DNA of 64,000 bases from Solenopsis invicta (taxonomy: Eukaryota > Arthropoda > Insecta > Hymenoptera > Formicidae). The stretch spans positions 17,900,156 to 17,964,155 of the forward strand of contig NC_052673.1 in NCBI RefSeq assembly GCF_016802725.1, in the 5' to 3' direction. Below, one piece after another: positions 51,201 through 62,378 of this stretch (position 1 is its first letter; every line of letters begins with the position of its first letter). The notes beneath the pieces were generated by a model. It was not told the DNA's origin. It did no database searches and worked only from the letters and a program-made list of their open reading frames with translations. Position numbers and translations under genes: made by a program.

Positions 51201-54086
51201 CGGCCATTATGACGGCGAAGAAGGATGGTTCGGGGATTCTAATTTATTATCCCCTTGAGCTAGCCCACGGTGGCTCGTCGATGTAAATCCCAGCACGATC
51301 GATAGACACACCTCGGCCGCTTCGGCCGAAGGTGGAGGTTTATAACTAGCCGGGGTGAAGGAACTCTTGAATCTTGCGCGACTGTAGATAGGACGAGAAC
51401 TTCCTCGGCCTGTTCGTGTCTTGGCTGGCGAAGCGAAAACTTTCCGCGGGAGCGCGTACGTCTTTTCACGGGCAGCGCTCGTATTCCGCAATAACAAAAT
51501 CGCGTCGCGCTACTCGGTCTGCGAATAACGAATCATTGTTTGGTAGAAAATAGCTTTCCAGAAGTTTTTTTTTAATCTTGGACGATATTGCGTCTAACCC
51601 CCGACTCCGAGTCGGTGAACGGATATACTTGCGAACACACAGCAGCCGACGTGATTTATTAGGATTTAGCAACCGCGAAATTTACGCTATTTACGCGGCA
51701 GGCTAAGGACGATACAGATCTAAGCACAGAGAAAGTTTCAAAGGAGTGCAAAAAGAAGGACCGAGAAATTTTCTACCATTTGAGAAATTCAGCCATTCGA
51801 GCGAATAACTTGCGCTAACTCGCAGTCGAGAGAAATCGTTATATATATATCGTTAATATATAAATAATGTCTATAAAAGTAGCACGAAAGCAGAAAGCGC
51901 TTAGAATTTAATTATTATATATGATTATATTAATTCAACAATTCTATAGTTTAGAGGAAGGGGTTTAAAAATGTAATTTTTAAACACTCCAGTGTTTTCC
52001 GTATTTTATATCAAGTTTAATGGAGTCGGAATCGAAATTAGCGTAGAAATCGTCCGTTTTACTGCTATCTAGCGCGATCCGATTATCAGCTTTCTGAGAA
52101 GTGACGACCTGTGAAATACACGTCTGCGGCCACGTATGATGACTCAGTCGACAGACGAACTGCCAAAATTGATTATCCCATCTGGAGTCACTCGGAATCC
52201 CCTAAATCATGCGATCACAATTAAGCTCGGCGGTGAGTTTGTCTTGAGAAGTGGTAGACTGGAAGCGTCTCGTGGAATGATGAATAAATAACTGCGCAGT
52301 AACGCAACGGCCCTGCGATTTGCTTTGAGATACCCGCGAAATTACTGCAATACTACACATAGTACAACGCGAATGACGCGATCTACACGTGTATACACTC
52401 GTCAGAAACTCGATGCACGGACATGCCCGTATGTAAGACATACAGGCTCGGTCAAGGCACGAGTCGCCGGCAAATTGCGACAAACGAACCTGGCTGGTGC
52501 TAAGAGGCGATAAATTCTCATACAGGATTTTGCAAGTTCCACCCTTGCACATAAAATATATTAAAATACATTTCGTATAAATCTATGGACACGTTACATT
52601 GTTCTCGCGCCGTGTGTGCTTTCTAATAGTGCGATAAAGTACCTTAAAGATTGGTTGTAACACTTGATTTGCAGCCATCGAATACAAACTATTGTAATAA
52701 AATCACTCTATGCACCTCTGGCCAAAGCTGCACGTAGTGCAACAAGAGAGACGCCTTAGGTTTGTTATTACGGCGCGATGGAAGTACACGTCTAATAATT
52801 TCACGTTGTAGAACCGCACTTTGAAACAATCTCAGATTTATATCGAAAGAAATTTCGTTCGAGCAATTGCGAAGCGAATAAAAGCGAACATAATTTGAAA
52901 GCTGAACCCAGTAATCACATGTTTCGCGTGAATAAATAAGCTTAACTGTACATCTACAAAGTTCGATATTCGAGCCTAAGAGCTTGAAATCCAAGTTAAA
53001 AAGAGTTTGTACACTTGTCTCGTGAAAGATCACTCTTCTTGTACTCCTCTTCTAGAAAGTTACGGAAGAACTCTTGGGAATCAAGCATTAAGTAGTTGAC
53101 TCGAACACTGGCGAAAAATTAGAATCGAGTTTCGAGTCAGAATGGTTGCGCGTGAGAGTCGAGGAGCTTAGACAGGGCGATGAGATTCCGATTACTATGC
53201 AATTCTTTTTGCAAAACAATCGCGTCACGAAAGTTTTCATTCTCGTTTAATGGAGAGCGATGTCTTGTTGCCGTGCCGTCCGGTCCGCAGAAAAAAAATT
53301 TCATCTTTCGATCTGATTACAATTGCCCTCGAGGCGCAGTCCAGATCAATTGGCTTTAATTTTTTATCGATCGCGTGGGCGAAAACGACGCGAGTATCAG
53401 AGCGGATGCAACTCACGCGTGTAAACTTCGTTTGAGCGAGTATCACGCGACTCGGACAAAACGGAGAGATTTATAAATTCAACCAGTAGTCTGCTTTTTC
53501 ATCAAAAAGTCGTAAAAATACGTATTTCGTAGAATGCATTTTAGTACGCCATTGCTTGACAACGCATAATTATCGCATAACGAATTGACGTAATTAATCA
53601 TCTACGCATTAGATGCATGTTTTTTTAGCTGCGTGCTATTAATCTCTTTGACATTGATTGCGTTTAATTACAGTTCAAACAAAACGAACTGACGTCATAA
53701 GTAGAGTAGGAGGAAGAGAAAGACAGAACGGAAGAGAGAAGGAAGAAGAAAGTTTGGGTGGAAATGGGAAATGCAGCTAAAAAGTGCATTTATATTCTTC
53801 ATTCAAAGTTTAAACTTTGACATGTGAGTAAAAATTACTTTAACAAAATATTTCGTAGAAATAACCATAAGAAGATAATTTTCTGTTCCATTTGAAGCTC
53901 GAAATCATTTTGCAATATATATCAAAAAAATTCCATAGAGTGGACAAAATGGAAAGAAGATTTTTGAGATAACTTTTGAAAAATCTCTTAACTTTAACCT
54001 TTGTACTTTTGCACGAAAAACGCGATGTATCAGGTTCGCTGTAACGCCTGTAACATGCAGTTGAATAGAATAAAATTGACACTCAC

Positions 54087-55857
54087 GCTGGCTCTCCGTT
54101 CTGCTCGACGCGGGCGATGCGATGTTGCCGCTGAGGGTCTCGATCTCCTGCGACCGCTTCACCGTGTGCACGCCCGTTTTCTCCCTTGGCGAGGACACTC
54201 CCCTCACCGTGTTCACGCTCACCCCCGTGTCCGTCCGTGTCCGTCGATCTCACGCTCTCGATCGAGTCCGTGGACACGCCGGTGGACGACTTCAACGATG
54301 CGTCGCTGCCGCGATTCTCGTTCCTCGTTCGTACCACGGCATGTTCACTGTTCACACCTGCATTCACTGCACCGACCGCGGGATTCACATTGTGATTGCT
54401 CTTCGCCACGTTGTTCGTCGTCATCGCGCTGTTGCTCATCGCCGTCGTGTTATTCATCGTCGTCTCCGCTCCCTCGGCCGCTTTGACCTTCGAGTCGTTC
54501 TCCATCACCGTGGGCATCTTGTCGTTTGCCGAAACATTCGTCTTGCTACTCGCGGTGCCACTCTTCATCTCTGACGAAGCGGCTTCTTGTTCTTCCGAAG
54601 CATTCCCGCCGCTTGGTTTGGACGCACGAGCGTTTTGATTATTTTTGCCAGAACGCTGATTGGCAGAAGACTGGTTGCTGGAACGCTGATGAACTTCGTC
54701 GTTCGTTTTGACGCTCTTCATGGATTGACTGACGCTACTGTTCTTCGAGTGTCCTCCGGTGCTACCTTCCGCTCCGACGGAAGAATCCTTCGTATCGTTT
54801 CCAGGATTAATCGCTTGGCTTGCTCTAGCCGATTGATTTTCGTTAAACGGCGAGGATCTTTGGCTCGTCAACGTTGCGTTCGGCGTCGACGCGGCGGGCA
54901 CCGGCGATTCGCCCTTGGATGCGGGAGAGACCGAGGGCCTGAGCGTTCCGTCGGGCCGTTCCTTCTGCTGATTCGTCATTGAACCATCGTTGCGCTCCAC
55001 GAGATGCGTGTTCGCGTCGATGTGCAGCGGCTGCACCGCCGTGGTCGTCGTGGTGTTCACCAAACGTTCGCTGGACGTGCCGATCGCCTGCGAGGTTTGC
55101 TTCAGAAGATCTCTAAGATCCACGTCGTCCGCATTGCCTGAAAAATTGCCATCTATTCCGTTTTCCTTCGAGCTCGATTCGGATCGACCATTCTGAACTG
55201 ATTGGCCGTTCTGCTTGTCGCTTCTGCCTTCTTTTACAATCCTGTCTATCTTTCCGCTGCTCTGCTCGGGCATCGAAATGAACCTGCCAGTATTCGACGA
55301 ACCGTTCGCCTTGCTGGTCTTCAGGGGAATCTTCGACGGCGAAAGGAGACGTTCTTTGCTGGGATTTTTGCTCTGACTGTCCCTTTGACTTACGTTGTTC
55401 TTCTGCGACGGCGTTCTCGACGTTTTCGTGGGAGATTGTCTCGTAGCATCTTTCCCTCTTACGTTCGATCGAGGGGTCGTCTTCTCCGGTTTCGTCGGGG
55501 TGCCTTGGATCGGCGACAGTCGCGTCGAGCCCTTCGTCGCCGGCGGCCGGCGCGTCGAATTGCTGTTGAGATTGCTGGTGGAGTTGGAGATGAAGCGGGC
55601 CTTGGTCTCGGTCAAGTTCGTACGACTCCGAGAATCGAATTTGTTCAGACGCGTCTTCGAGTCGTTCAGCCGTGATTTCGAATCGGCTGCGTTCAATCGA
55701 TTTCTCGAGACGTTCAATCGCGTCCTCGAATCGACTCGACGACCGATCTTCGGCGACGGCGAACGCTCGTTGTCCTTCGTCAAGGAGGTGGATCGTTGAC
55801 GATAAGTCGGCTGCGGTATCAGGCTTCTTCTTGGACTGTTCTGCTGCGACAACGACA
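54087..55857 (-). CDS. stum: stum exon, long disordered N-terminal region
   Basis: A 1771-bp exon (590 codons) between ttttgcag and gtgagt. It encodes a Ser/Asn/Thr/Lys-rich region without predicted folded domains. Near its start (about residues 20-85 of the exon) is a run of basic repeats of the type DS(R/K)xRLN: SRTRLN, SRNRLN, SKSRLN, SKTRLN, SRSRTN. Several (S/T)P sites are typical of kinase substrates (ERSPSPKIG, RLSPIQGTP, RLLSPSKIP). The second half is Asn/Ser/Thr-rich. Drosophila Stum also has a very long region before its SPEC3 domain. Assignment to stum rests on phase with 40179-40442, strand and order, not on motif similarity. An alternative acceptor 12 bases inside (ttgtcgcag) keeps phase only if the upstream exon changes. 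Confidence 0.8.
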
Positions 55858-56636
55858 CTGCAAAACATAAACGCGTCACTTAACAGGGACCATCGTTGAC
55901 AGAATGATTGGTTCTATGTAAAGCAACGTATAAACTTGAATGAATAATTTTACTTTGCGTTATATAGCGTTACATACAAAATAAAAATTTTTTATCTATA
56001 AGTTTTTTCTTAACTTGAATCATAAGAATGCCCGCCATTAAATTTTAATTTTCAGCACCAAGAACAATAATCTTTAAATGAACTTTCTTTATAAACATAT
56101 TACTTAAAATATGCGAAATACGTCTGAAAGATCGTAGCATCTTTTACATTTTGCAATGTCTTTTGAACATTTCAGCTGCCTGAGCTCTTCAAGATATTTT
56201 AGCGACGTAATGTCAAAGACTATTAAATTTGATCTTGGAATCTTTGAAACATTCTCACAAAATTTATTTAAAAAAAATTTTAACTCGCTCTCAATAAAAA
56301 CTCGATCACTTGCTAAAAAGAATCAAAGTTATTTTATGTCAAACTCGAATCGGATCATTGAAACATAACTTTTAATTTATTTATTTCATATTTATTATTT
56401 AATTTTTAAATATAGATATATATTTAAATATAGATATTTTAAATATAGATATAATAAACAAATTTCTAAGTAGAAAGAGTAATATTGATTGTATAATATA
56501 AAGAGTCATTTTAAATATAATTTTGTAAAATTATCAATATATGCAATTCGTATTCCAATCTTCAAATTCGAAATCGAATGGTCTGAATTTAAATGATAAG
56601 AGATTGAAATCTAAATCGAATCGAAACTTATCTTAT

Positions 56637-56663
56637 TCGATTTGATTCGATTCGATTCGATTC
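56637..56663. repeat. (GATTC)n pentanucleotide repeat
   Basis: Four to five tandem GATTC units just beyond the donor of the stum exon at 56,696, embedded in GATTC/GAATC-rich DNA from about 56,560. Confidence 0.85.
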
Positions 56664-56695
56664 ATATTCAAATAGATGGCATCTTTCCTATTTAC

Positions 56696-57068
56696 CCCTT
56701 CGATCGACTCTGCGTCGACGTCCGTCCCCGACTTCCGGCGACTGCGGCCTCGACATTGAGCGAGGGGGTGGCCCCTTGAAGCCACGTCCGCGAAAGGGTG
56801 AGACCCTTCCTGTCTGCAAGGTCGCATCGCCGGTTTCCGGACTCGCCGGCCTGGACTCGGCGAGTATCACGAAGCTGGAACGACGGTGCGCCCTGCCGAA
56901 GGACGTCGACGTCGGGGCGACCTTGTAAGGTTCGGGCGCGCGGGGAGGCGGTGGCGCCACGGGGGGCGATAGGTACATGCTGTCGGGAACGGCCAACACC
57001 CGGAAGGGTGGCGGACCCTGCCGCGCGACGTGGCCGTCATGATCGGTCCGCCTCATTCTTACGAGGCC
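56696..57068 (-). CDS. stum: stum exon, Pro-rich N-terminal region
   Basis: A 373-bp exon with donor AGGG|gtaaat. It ends in phase 1, and the join to 55857 reads RRVSLSQQNSPRR. The peptide includes MRRTDHDGHVARQGPPPFRV, then MYLSPPVAPPPPRAPEPYKV, RRSSFVILAESRPASPE and GPPPRSMSRPQSPE. It is proline-rich with SP sites, like the neighbouring exon. The acceptor is uncertain: gatag gives a start at 57068, in phase with the GDLHEGHQ frame of the next upstream exon. A second AG gives a start at 57057 and would fit the other frame of that exon. Confidence 0.75.
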
Positions 57069-57582
57069 CTATCTTTTATTGGAAAATTATAACGTTAATA
57101 CGATTGACCTGCGTCTGCACTAATCCCCGAACTTGTGCTATTAATAAAATTACAAAAATGTTGATAAATCCACGCGAAATCAAAGTGACGAAATCGGAGA
57201 AAGGAGAAAAAATGTTTCATATATTTGTTTTTTCTTTTTTTTTTTAATTTATCATACAGATTACATTTAAAAATATGGTTTTATAACTACGATTCTGTGT
57301 TATTTTAACCACAATGACGATTTGCAGTACAAACGTAACATTAATAACGATGGTATTATTGCGTTTAAATTCGGGGATTAATTGCTATTGTATCTATTCA
57401 ATAATGCGCTAAATTCATTTTTTGAGAAATCTAAATTTCTTTAATACATTTATAAAAAAAGGCTAATAATTCATTTTTTTAAATTAAATAATTATTTATT
57501 TTCCTCAAAGGTATTTTTATTTCAACTTAAAAGAACCAAGTTAAAGGAACGATTTCATCAATTTAAAACATAACTTTTCTCT

Positions 57583-57774
57583 GCACTGAGAGAAAAAGTT
57601 AACTTGACCAAATTTTGCAACCTGATTGCAAACTTTAGTTCAAGTATTTATATTAAATATATAAACTTGAGTATTTTATGTATTTAAGTCAAATGCATAT
57701 TATAAATACTTAAACTAAAAAAAAATGTAATCAAGTTGAAAAATTTAGTCAAATTAACAAATCTTTTCTCACTG
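57583..57774. mobile_element. MITE-like TIR element in stum intron
   Basis: Starts GCACTGAGAGAAAAAGTTAAC and ends with an imperfect inverse ending CTCACTGC. It is an AT-rich fold-back sequence of about 190 bp sharing end and subterminal motifs with the elements in both arms of the large inverted repeat. Confidence 0.6.
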
Positions 57775-57829
57775 CTAGATACATGTATAATTCGTTCTAT
57801 GTAATTTGAACTCAAACCTGAGATCGTAC

Positions 57830-57891
57830 CTGGTGCCCTTCATGCAGGTCGCCGAAGTGAGAGGGACGCCGAGATCCGCCGTTACTCCCAC
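57830..57891 (-). CDS. stum: stum short 5' exon
   Basis: A 62-bp block between ctttgcag and gtacga on the - strand. In the frame that joins to 57068 it reads GSNGGSRRPSHFGDLHEGHQ. In a second open frame it reads VGVTADLGVPLTSATCMKGT, and that can join to an acceptor at 57057. Both routes keep the downstream frame, so splice sites are convincing but the frame is not settled. The preceding exon is not certain. Confidence 0.55.
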
Positions 57892-58286
57892 CTGCAAAGA
57901 ATAGAAATCTTTACTTAGAAAGAGAGAGAGTGCGTGACCGTCGTAAAAATGTAATAGAGAAATTTTTATTTCGATAAAAGTCGAGATGGAGCGCTAAGAT
58001 TGCGGTTCCGTCCGCGGATGGAAAATTGCAAAAAGTAGAAACGGTCGTCTCGACCATCCTGATCGATCGACAGCTCTTCGTCGCGCACAATGTGAAAAGT
58101 TTAAACAAATTGCGCGTACATTTCTCTCCGTCCGCACTTGCTTTCATTTGTCGAGAATAAAAGCGAGCTGTCCTTTGTTCGTCGTTTTCGATATCAACCG
58201 TTCGCCAGTCGATGTCGGCGGCAAATATTGATAATATTCGAGGAACGGATCAATACGGCGCTTACATTAAATTTCCATGTAATTAC

Positions 58287-58416
58287 CGTTTCGCCGGCGG
58301 TGACGGCGGTGGTTCCTCGCGATGCACCGTCCGTCGAGATCGCCGATCCTTTGTCGGAAAAGGAAGAAACGCGGCTCGGCGCAGCCGGCAATTAACGAAT
58401 GCGCGCGTATGGTCAT
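58287..58416 (-). CDS. stum: Tentative first coding exon of stum long isoform
   Basis: An ATG at 58416 (MTIRAHSLIAGC) opens a frame ending HRRHRRRN before a gtaatt donor, with phase 1 as needed by exon 57830-57891. The peptide is not recognised and is Arg-rich in a GC-rich context, so chance is a real possibility. Other first exons may lie outside the window. Confidence 0.2.
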
Positions 58417-61078
58417 TCGTTCTGTGCGGCTTGGCACGTGTCCGGGCAACGAGAGTATATCCCCCCCGGCGGATACAAGGAACAACGCCTTTATTCACGC
58501 TCTCGCAGACGATCGCCCGAGCGAATTCATCACGCTTACCGCTGAGCTACATTCCCGATGTGGCCGGCGCATCGCGTTGCTTCGTCCCGTCTCGTCTCGT
58601 CGCGCAACGCTGCATCGCCGTGTAATAAAGAAGTTCCGCGCGCGGACGTACTTTCCAAATCCTCACAGAGCTCATCGGAGTACAATTCAACTGTCGTCGA
58701 AACGCTCGCGACCGAGACGACCCGACCCGTCGCGTCGCGCGATAACCCTCCCGTCGAAAGTTTAATGATAACTTTCGCTCGAAACGACGAATTTCTGTGG
58801 CCCCGCGAGAGAAAGCGCGATTGCAATTTTCGAGCTTCAATTATTCTACCAAAGTGTCACTGCGCGGTTGGAGAGCCGGCGAACGGGAGTGCTCGAGGAG
58901 GTACTCGAACGAAGGAGTTACTCGTCCAACTCTTGTCAACCACAAGGAGTATTTTACTCGAGATTAAGATTTAGATCGGGAGGCGAGTGGAAAATGTCCG
59001 AGGGCGTAATTCACCGTTACAACGACGACCGGATGATTTACAGGCGTCGTTCGCCCACGAATCAATGGACGAACGGACACGAGCATGAATGCGCCGTAAA
59101 TCGTAAAACCGCGAGGCGGTCTCTCGAAGCGAACGCGTGCATCGAGGCGGTTTCCAGCGCGCGATTAGCTCCCTTAAATAGGAAACATGTATGGTCGCGT
59201 AAATCGAATTGGCCTTCGGGCCCGGAAATGCTGGGAAAAAAAAATTTAATGCTTATAGCTAGAGCTGTTCGGTTGAGAATTTTTTAAAAATGTATTATAC
59301 AGTCCCTATACAAAGTAAATACAATTTCGAAATGTGTTTAATATTAACACTTTAAATAAACTATATACCTATGAAAGTTGTGTGAACGAGATTATGTTTT
59401 TATTTAATAATATATTTTTATTCATTTTACTTGTTATTAAAAATTAAATTATTTTTTACATTACGAAAAATCTCAATTTTTCGTTCAAGATGATTTATGC
59501 AAAATTTTATTGTGATTGTCTGTTTAGTTATTTTGTAAATAAATAAATAAATAAATAAAGTTTGTTTATTTTACAGAACTGAACGACTTAGTATATAAAC
59601 AAATATTTTTTATACTTACGTGTATTTTTTATTTTTACACGTCGAAACAGCAAAATTTTCTGTTATATAAAACAAAATTTAATATTTTGTTGCTAGTAAA
59701 AATGTCTCAATTAAACAGCTTTTGCTGAAAGCACTAAAACTTTTTTTTCTAGTAAATGCACTAGGGTTGCAGTCGCAAATACTTTTGCCTTAAAAGGATC
59801 GGTACTTATTCGTCGACTTTGGACTTCAGACTTTTAATTCTTTAATTCAATTTAATTTGCTTAATGTCTATTTCCATCAATATAGATTAGCTTTGAGAAT
59901 TATTCAATTAGAAATATATGAATTATAACAGAATTCTAGAAAAAGATAAAAAGTAAGTTAAACCGAGATTAAAATTAGTCTACATAAATCGGCTAAATTT
60001 GGATTTACTTTCCTCCTTTGTGAAATTAAAATTAAATTAAATAAAATTAATTAAAAACAATTAAATTAAAAACATTTTATTTCTCACGGTCGGGAAGAAA
60101 AACGCGTGCATTTCCGCTCGCCGGTGTGGCGCCGTGGATCTCGCGATTCGATAATAAGTTCGCGATTTCCATAAAATTCCCCCACATCCGCTTATGCACC
60201 GTGCACTCTACGTAATTACCATCATACGTCAATAACTGCACGTGAAGAAGGCGTAGAGTAGATATATACGCGGAATGCACCCGGATGAAGTAACACGGAT
60301 CTCTTGGCACAATACTTTCGCCCATCATGACACATTCCTAATTGCCTCATTAAGTAAAAACGACGAGATGCTCGCTATTATCATTACAAAGATTGAGACA
60401 TGAGATTTCCATCGTTACCCGCGCTACGCCGCATTTAACGAATAGAAATCTAAGCCTGAGGGAAGTACAGAAATCCGAGCCGTAATTATATTTCTCGTTA
60501 TCAATGGTGCACAGTGCCGTTTATCCCGTTGGCATTTTTTTCTGCAATTATCATCGCGATAATCATGGAACGTGAAATTGTTAACGTTATTTTTTACGCT
60601 GCGTTTAATGACGGCGATTTCGAAAGACGGAAATTGATTTTATCGGGATTGCGAAATAGAAAAAAAAAAAAACTTTCGCCCCAATTAAACCACGCTTCTT
60701 CTCTATTTAACGACGCGTTAAGCGTCGAGCATGACTAATTCCAAGTCCTTATTACGTAATGTAAGAATTACACTTATTCCGCGGCAACGCATCGACGAAG
60801 AATAAAAATTAAGCGGCCGTACTCTGCGTTAAGTATTATGAAGAGATCAGAGGTCAACATCTGCACCTTATTCCGTGCATTTAATTTATTCTGCGCGACA
60901 GGTTGCATATTTGTAAATTCATATTGCATGTGTGCGCACCATTATCATTTGATTCACGCTGATTATCTTATTTATAGATATAGACAGGTCCGTACTTCCG
61001 GAATAATTATCCGACATAAAGACATTTGTTCATTTTAATTAAATTCAAAAAAATTATCTATCGCTATCTTCTTTTGTT

Positions 61079-61080
<2 letters not shown>

Positions 61081-61110
<30 letters not shown>
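61081..61110. repeat. (CT)n microsatellite
   Basis: About 14 CT units. Confidence 0.9.
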
Positions 61111-61115
<5 letters not shown>

Positions 61116-61814
61116 ATTTCGATTCTCAAAAGAATCTTCGATGCGCAAAATTGCACGATACAGTTACGACGCAATCGTGCAATGTACTGTGCATATTTAC
61201 GAAACCTGCTTTTGATATCGCTTATCGTGCAACGTTTACTTTCACTCATTGTCCGAATAACGTATCTCTAATATACAAAATGTACAGCCGACCTATAAAG
61301 CTTTGTTTGAACACCGTACTTCTCTAACGCGCAAATTTGACCTTTAGTCACTGTTTGAATACCCTAATCGATCATGAGGCCGACGCTTAAATTTAAATAA
61401 GAACATCGCGAGTGTAGAAGTGACCGCCGCCACGATCTCGAACGTAAATTACGAGCGGAGGCATGTAAAACAAGTTACACCGAATATCCGCCATCAATCG
61501 TGATTGTGACCGCAGTGAAACTTCCTAATTATTCGAATATGTTCGAAAATTATAGTCCTGAACTGAATTGACTCGATTATTCAAATCGAGTCGAGATCTC
61601 AAATATTTTCAATATTCAACCATCATCACTAAATAGTTTCATCGTCATCAGCAACTTCATCTTTTTAAACGATTTAAACAACTGACAATACTCGAATACA
61701 TTGTCCACTTTTGGTCTTGAAATTTATTATTGAGGCATACGAAAAGTTTAGATGAAACGTTTTCAAATTTTTAATAAATAAATATTAATAAATAAATAAT
61801 TGGGCGAGTAAAAA

Positions 61815-61938
61815 GCAAAACGTATAAAATTCAGAAAAATATGGATAAATAAGTTTTTTTAATTTTCTATTGCTTAAGAGTACAAACTAGAAAATAGCAA
61901 GACTAAAATAAAAAACTAAAGTAAAACTTAAAAAACTT
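61815..61938 (+). repeat. 124-bp direct repeat, copy 1
   Basis: AT-rich sequence starting GCAAAACGTATAAAATTC, repeated perfectly at 62255-62378 in the same orientation. The 316 bases between the copies are less AT-rich. Confidence 0.92.
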
Positions 61939-62254
61939 CAATAAATTTTGGCATTGCTGTAAAACACTGCCGACATTTTTGTACACTGCCGACAATGCTT
62001 ATTGTTAGTCAATGCCTACAATGCCGTCAATCCTATATTAAAATTAAGGCAATGCCATGCAATTATGAACACTACCGCGTGCCCATTATCATACGCCAAT
62101 GCCTGCACAAGAATTCTAAAGCTTTCCCGAAGTATTCAAAAATTTTTGTGCTCAACCCCATGATCGACTCTGAAGTGAGCTCACCACTCCCCAACCACTG
62201 ACGACAATGCCGTCAATATTATAGGTCACTGCTTACTTTTTTCGGCAGTCCAAT
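61939..62254 (+). other. 316-bp segment between direct repeats
   Basis: It is rich in GGCATTG/CAATGCC and CTGCCGAC words in both orientations and has weak inverse ends (gcattgctgt.. and ..cggcagtccaatgc). It could be a small inserted element or a satellite-like unit. Open frames within it are not recognised. Confidence 0.5.
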
Positions 62255-62378
62255 GCAAAACGTATAAAATTCAGAAAAATATGGATAAATAAGTTTTTTT
62301 AATTTTCTATTGCTTAAGAGTACAAACTAGAAAATAGCAAGACTAAAATAAAAAACTAAAGTAAAACTTAAAAAACTT
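62255..62378 (+). repeat. 124-bp direct repeat, copy 2
   Basis: Perfect second copy of 61815-61938, offset 440 bp. Confidence 0.92.

Larger units (their letters stand above)
40443..54086 (-). other. stum: Large stum intron (13.6 kb)
   Basis: Donor gtgagt at 54086-54081 and acceptor tttgttgcag before 40442, with matching phase 2. It contains the candidate alternative first exon, three small TIR-type elements or relics, a GC-rich patch at 47,860-48,060 with tandem GCGTC-like units and another at 51,120-51,490. No nested protein gene was recognised. Further cassette exons cannot be excluded. Confidence 0.6.

Noticed and set aside
54001..55675. Several + strand open frames of 130-160 codons antisense to the stum exon
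   Set aside because: Arg/Ser/Cys-rich translations mirror the Ser/Arg codons of the real exon. No start, splice or homology support.
55113..55868. 250-codon open frame overlapping the large stum exon in another frame on the same strand, with coiled-coil-like Glu/Arg repeats
   Set aside because: It is a shadow of the SRxRLN repeats and the low-stop composition of that exon. The main frame continues for 590 codons with splice phases matching both neighbours.
58536..59287. Multiple overlapping open frames of about 95-140 codons on both strands
   Set aside because: GC-rich sequence with nearly all frames open, and none has a recognisable domain.
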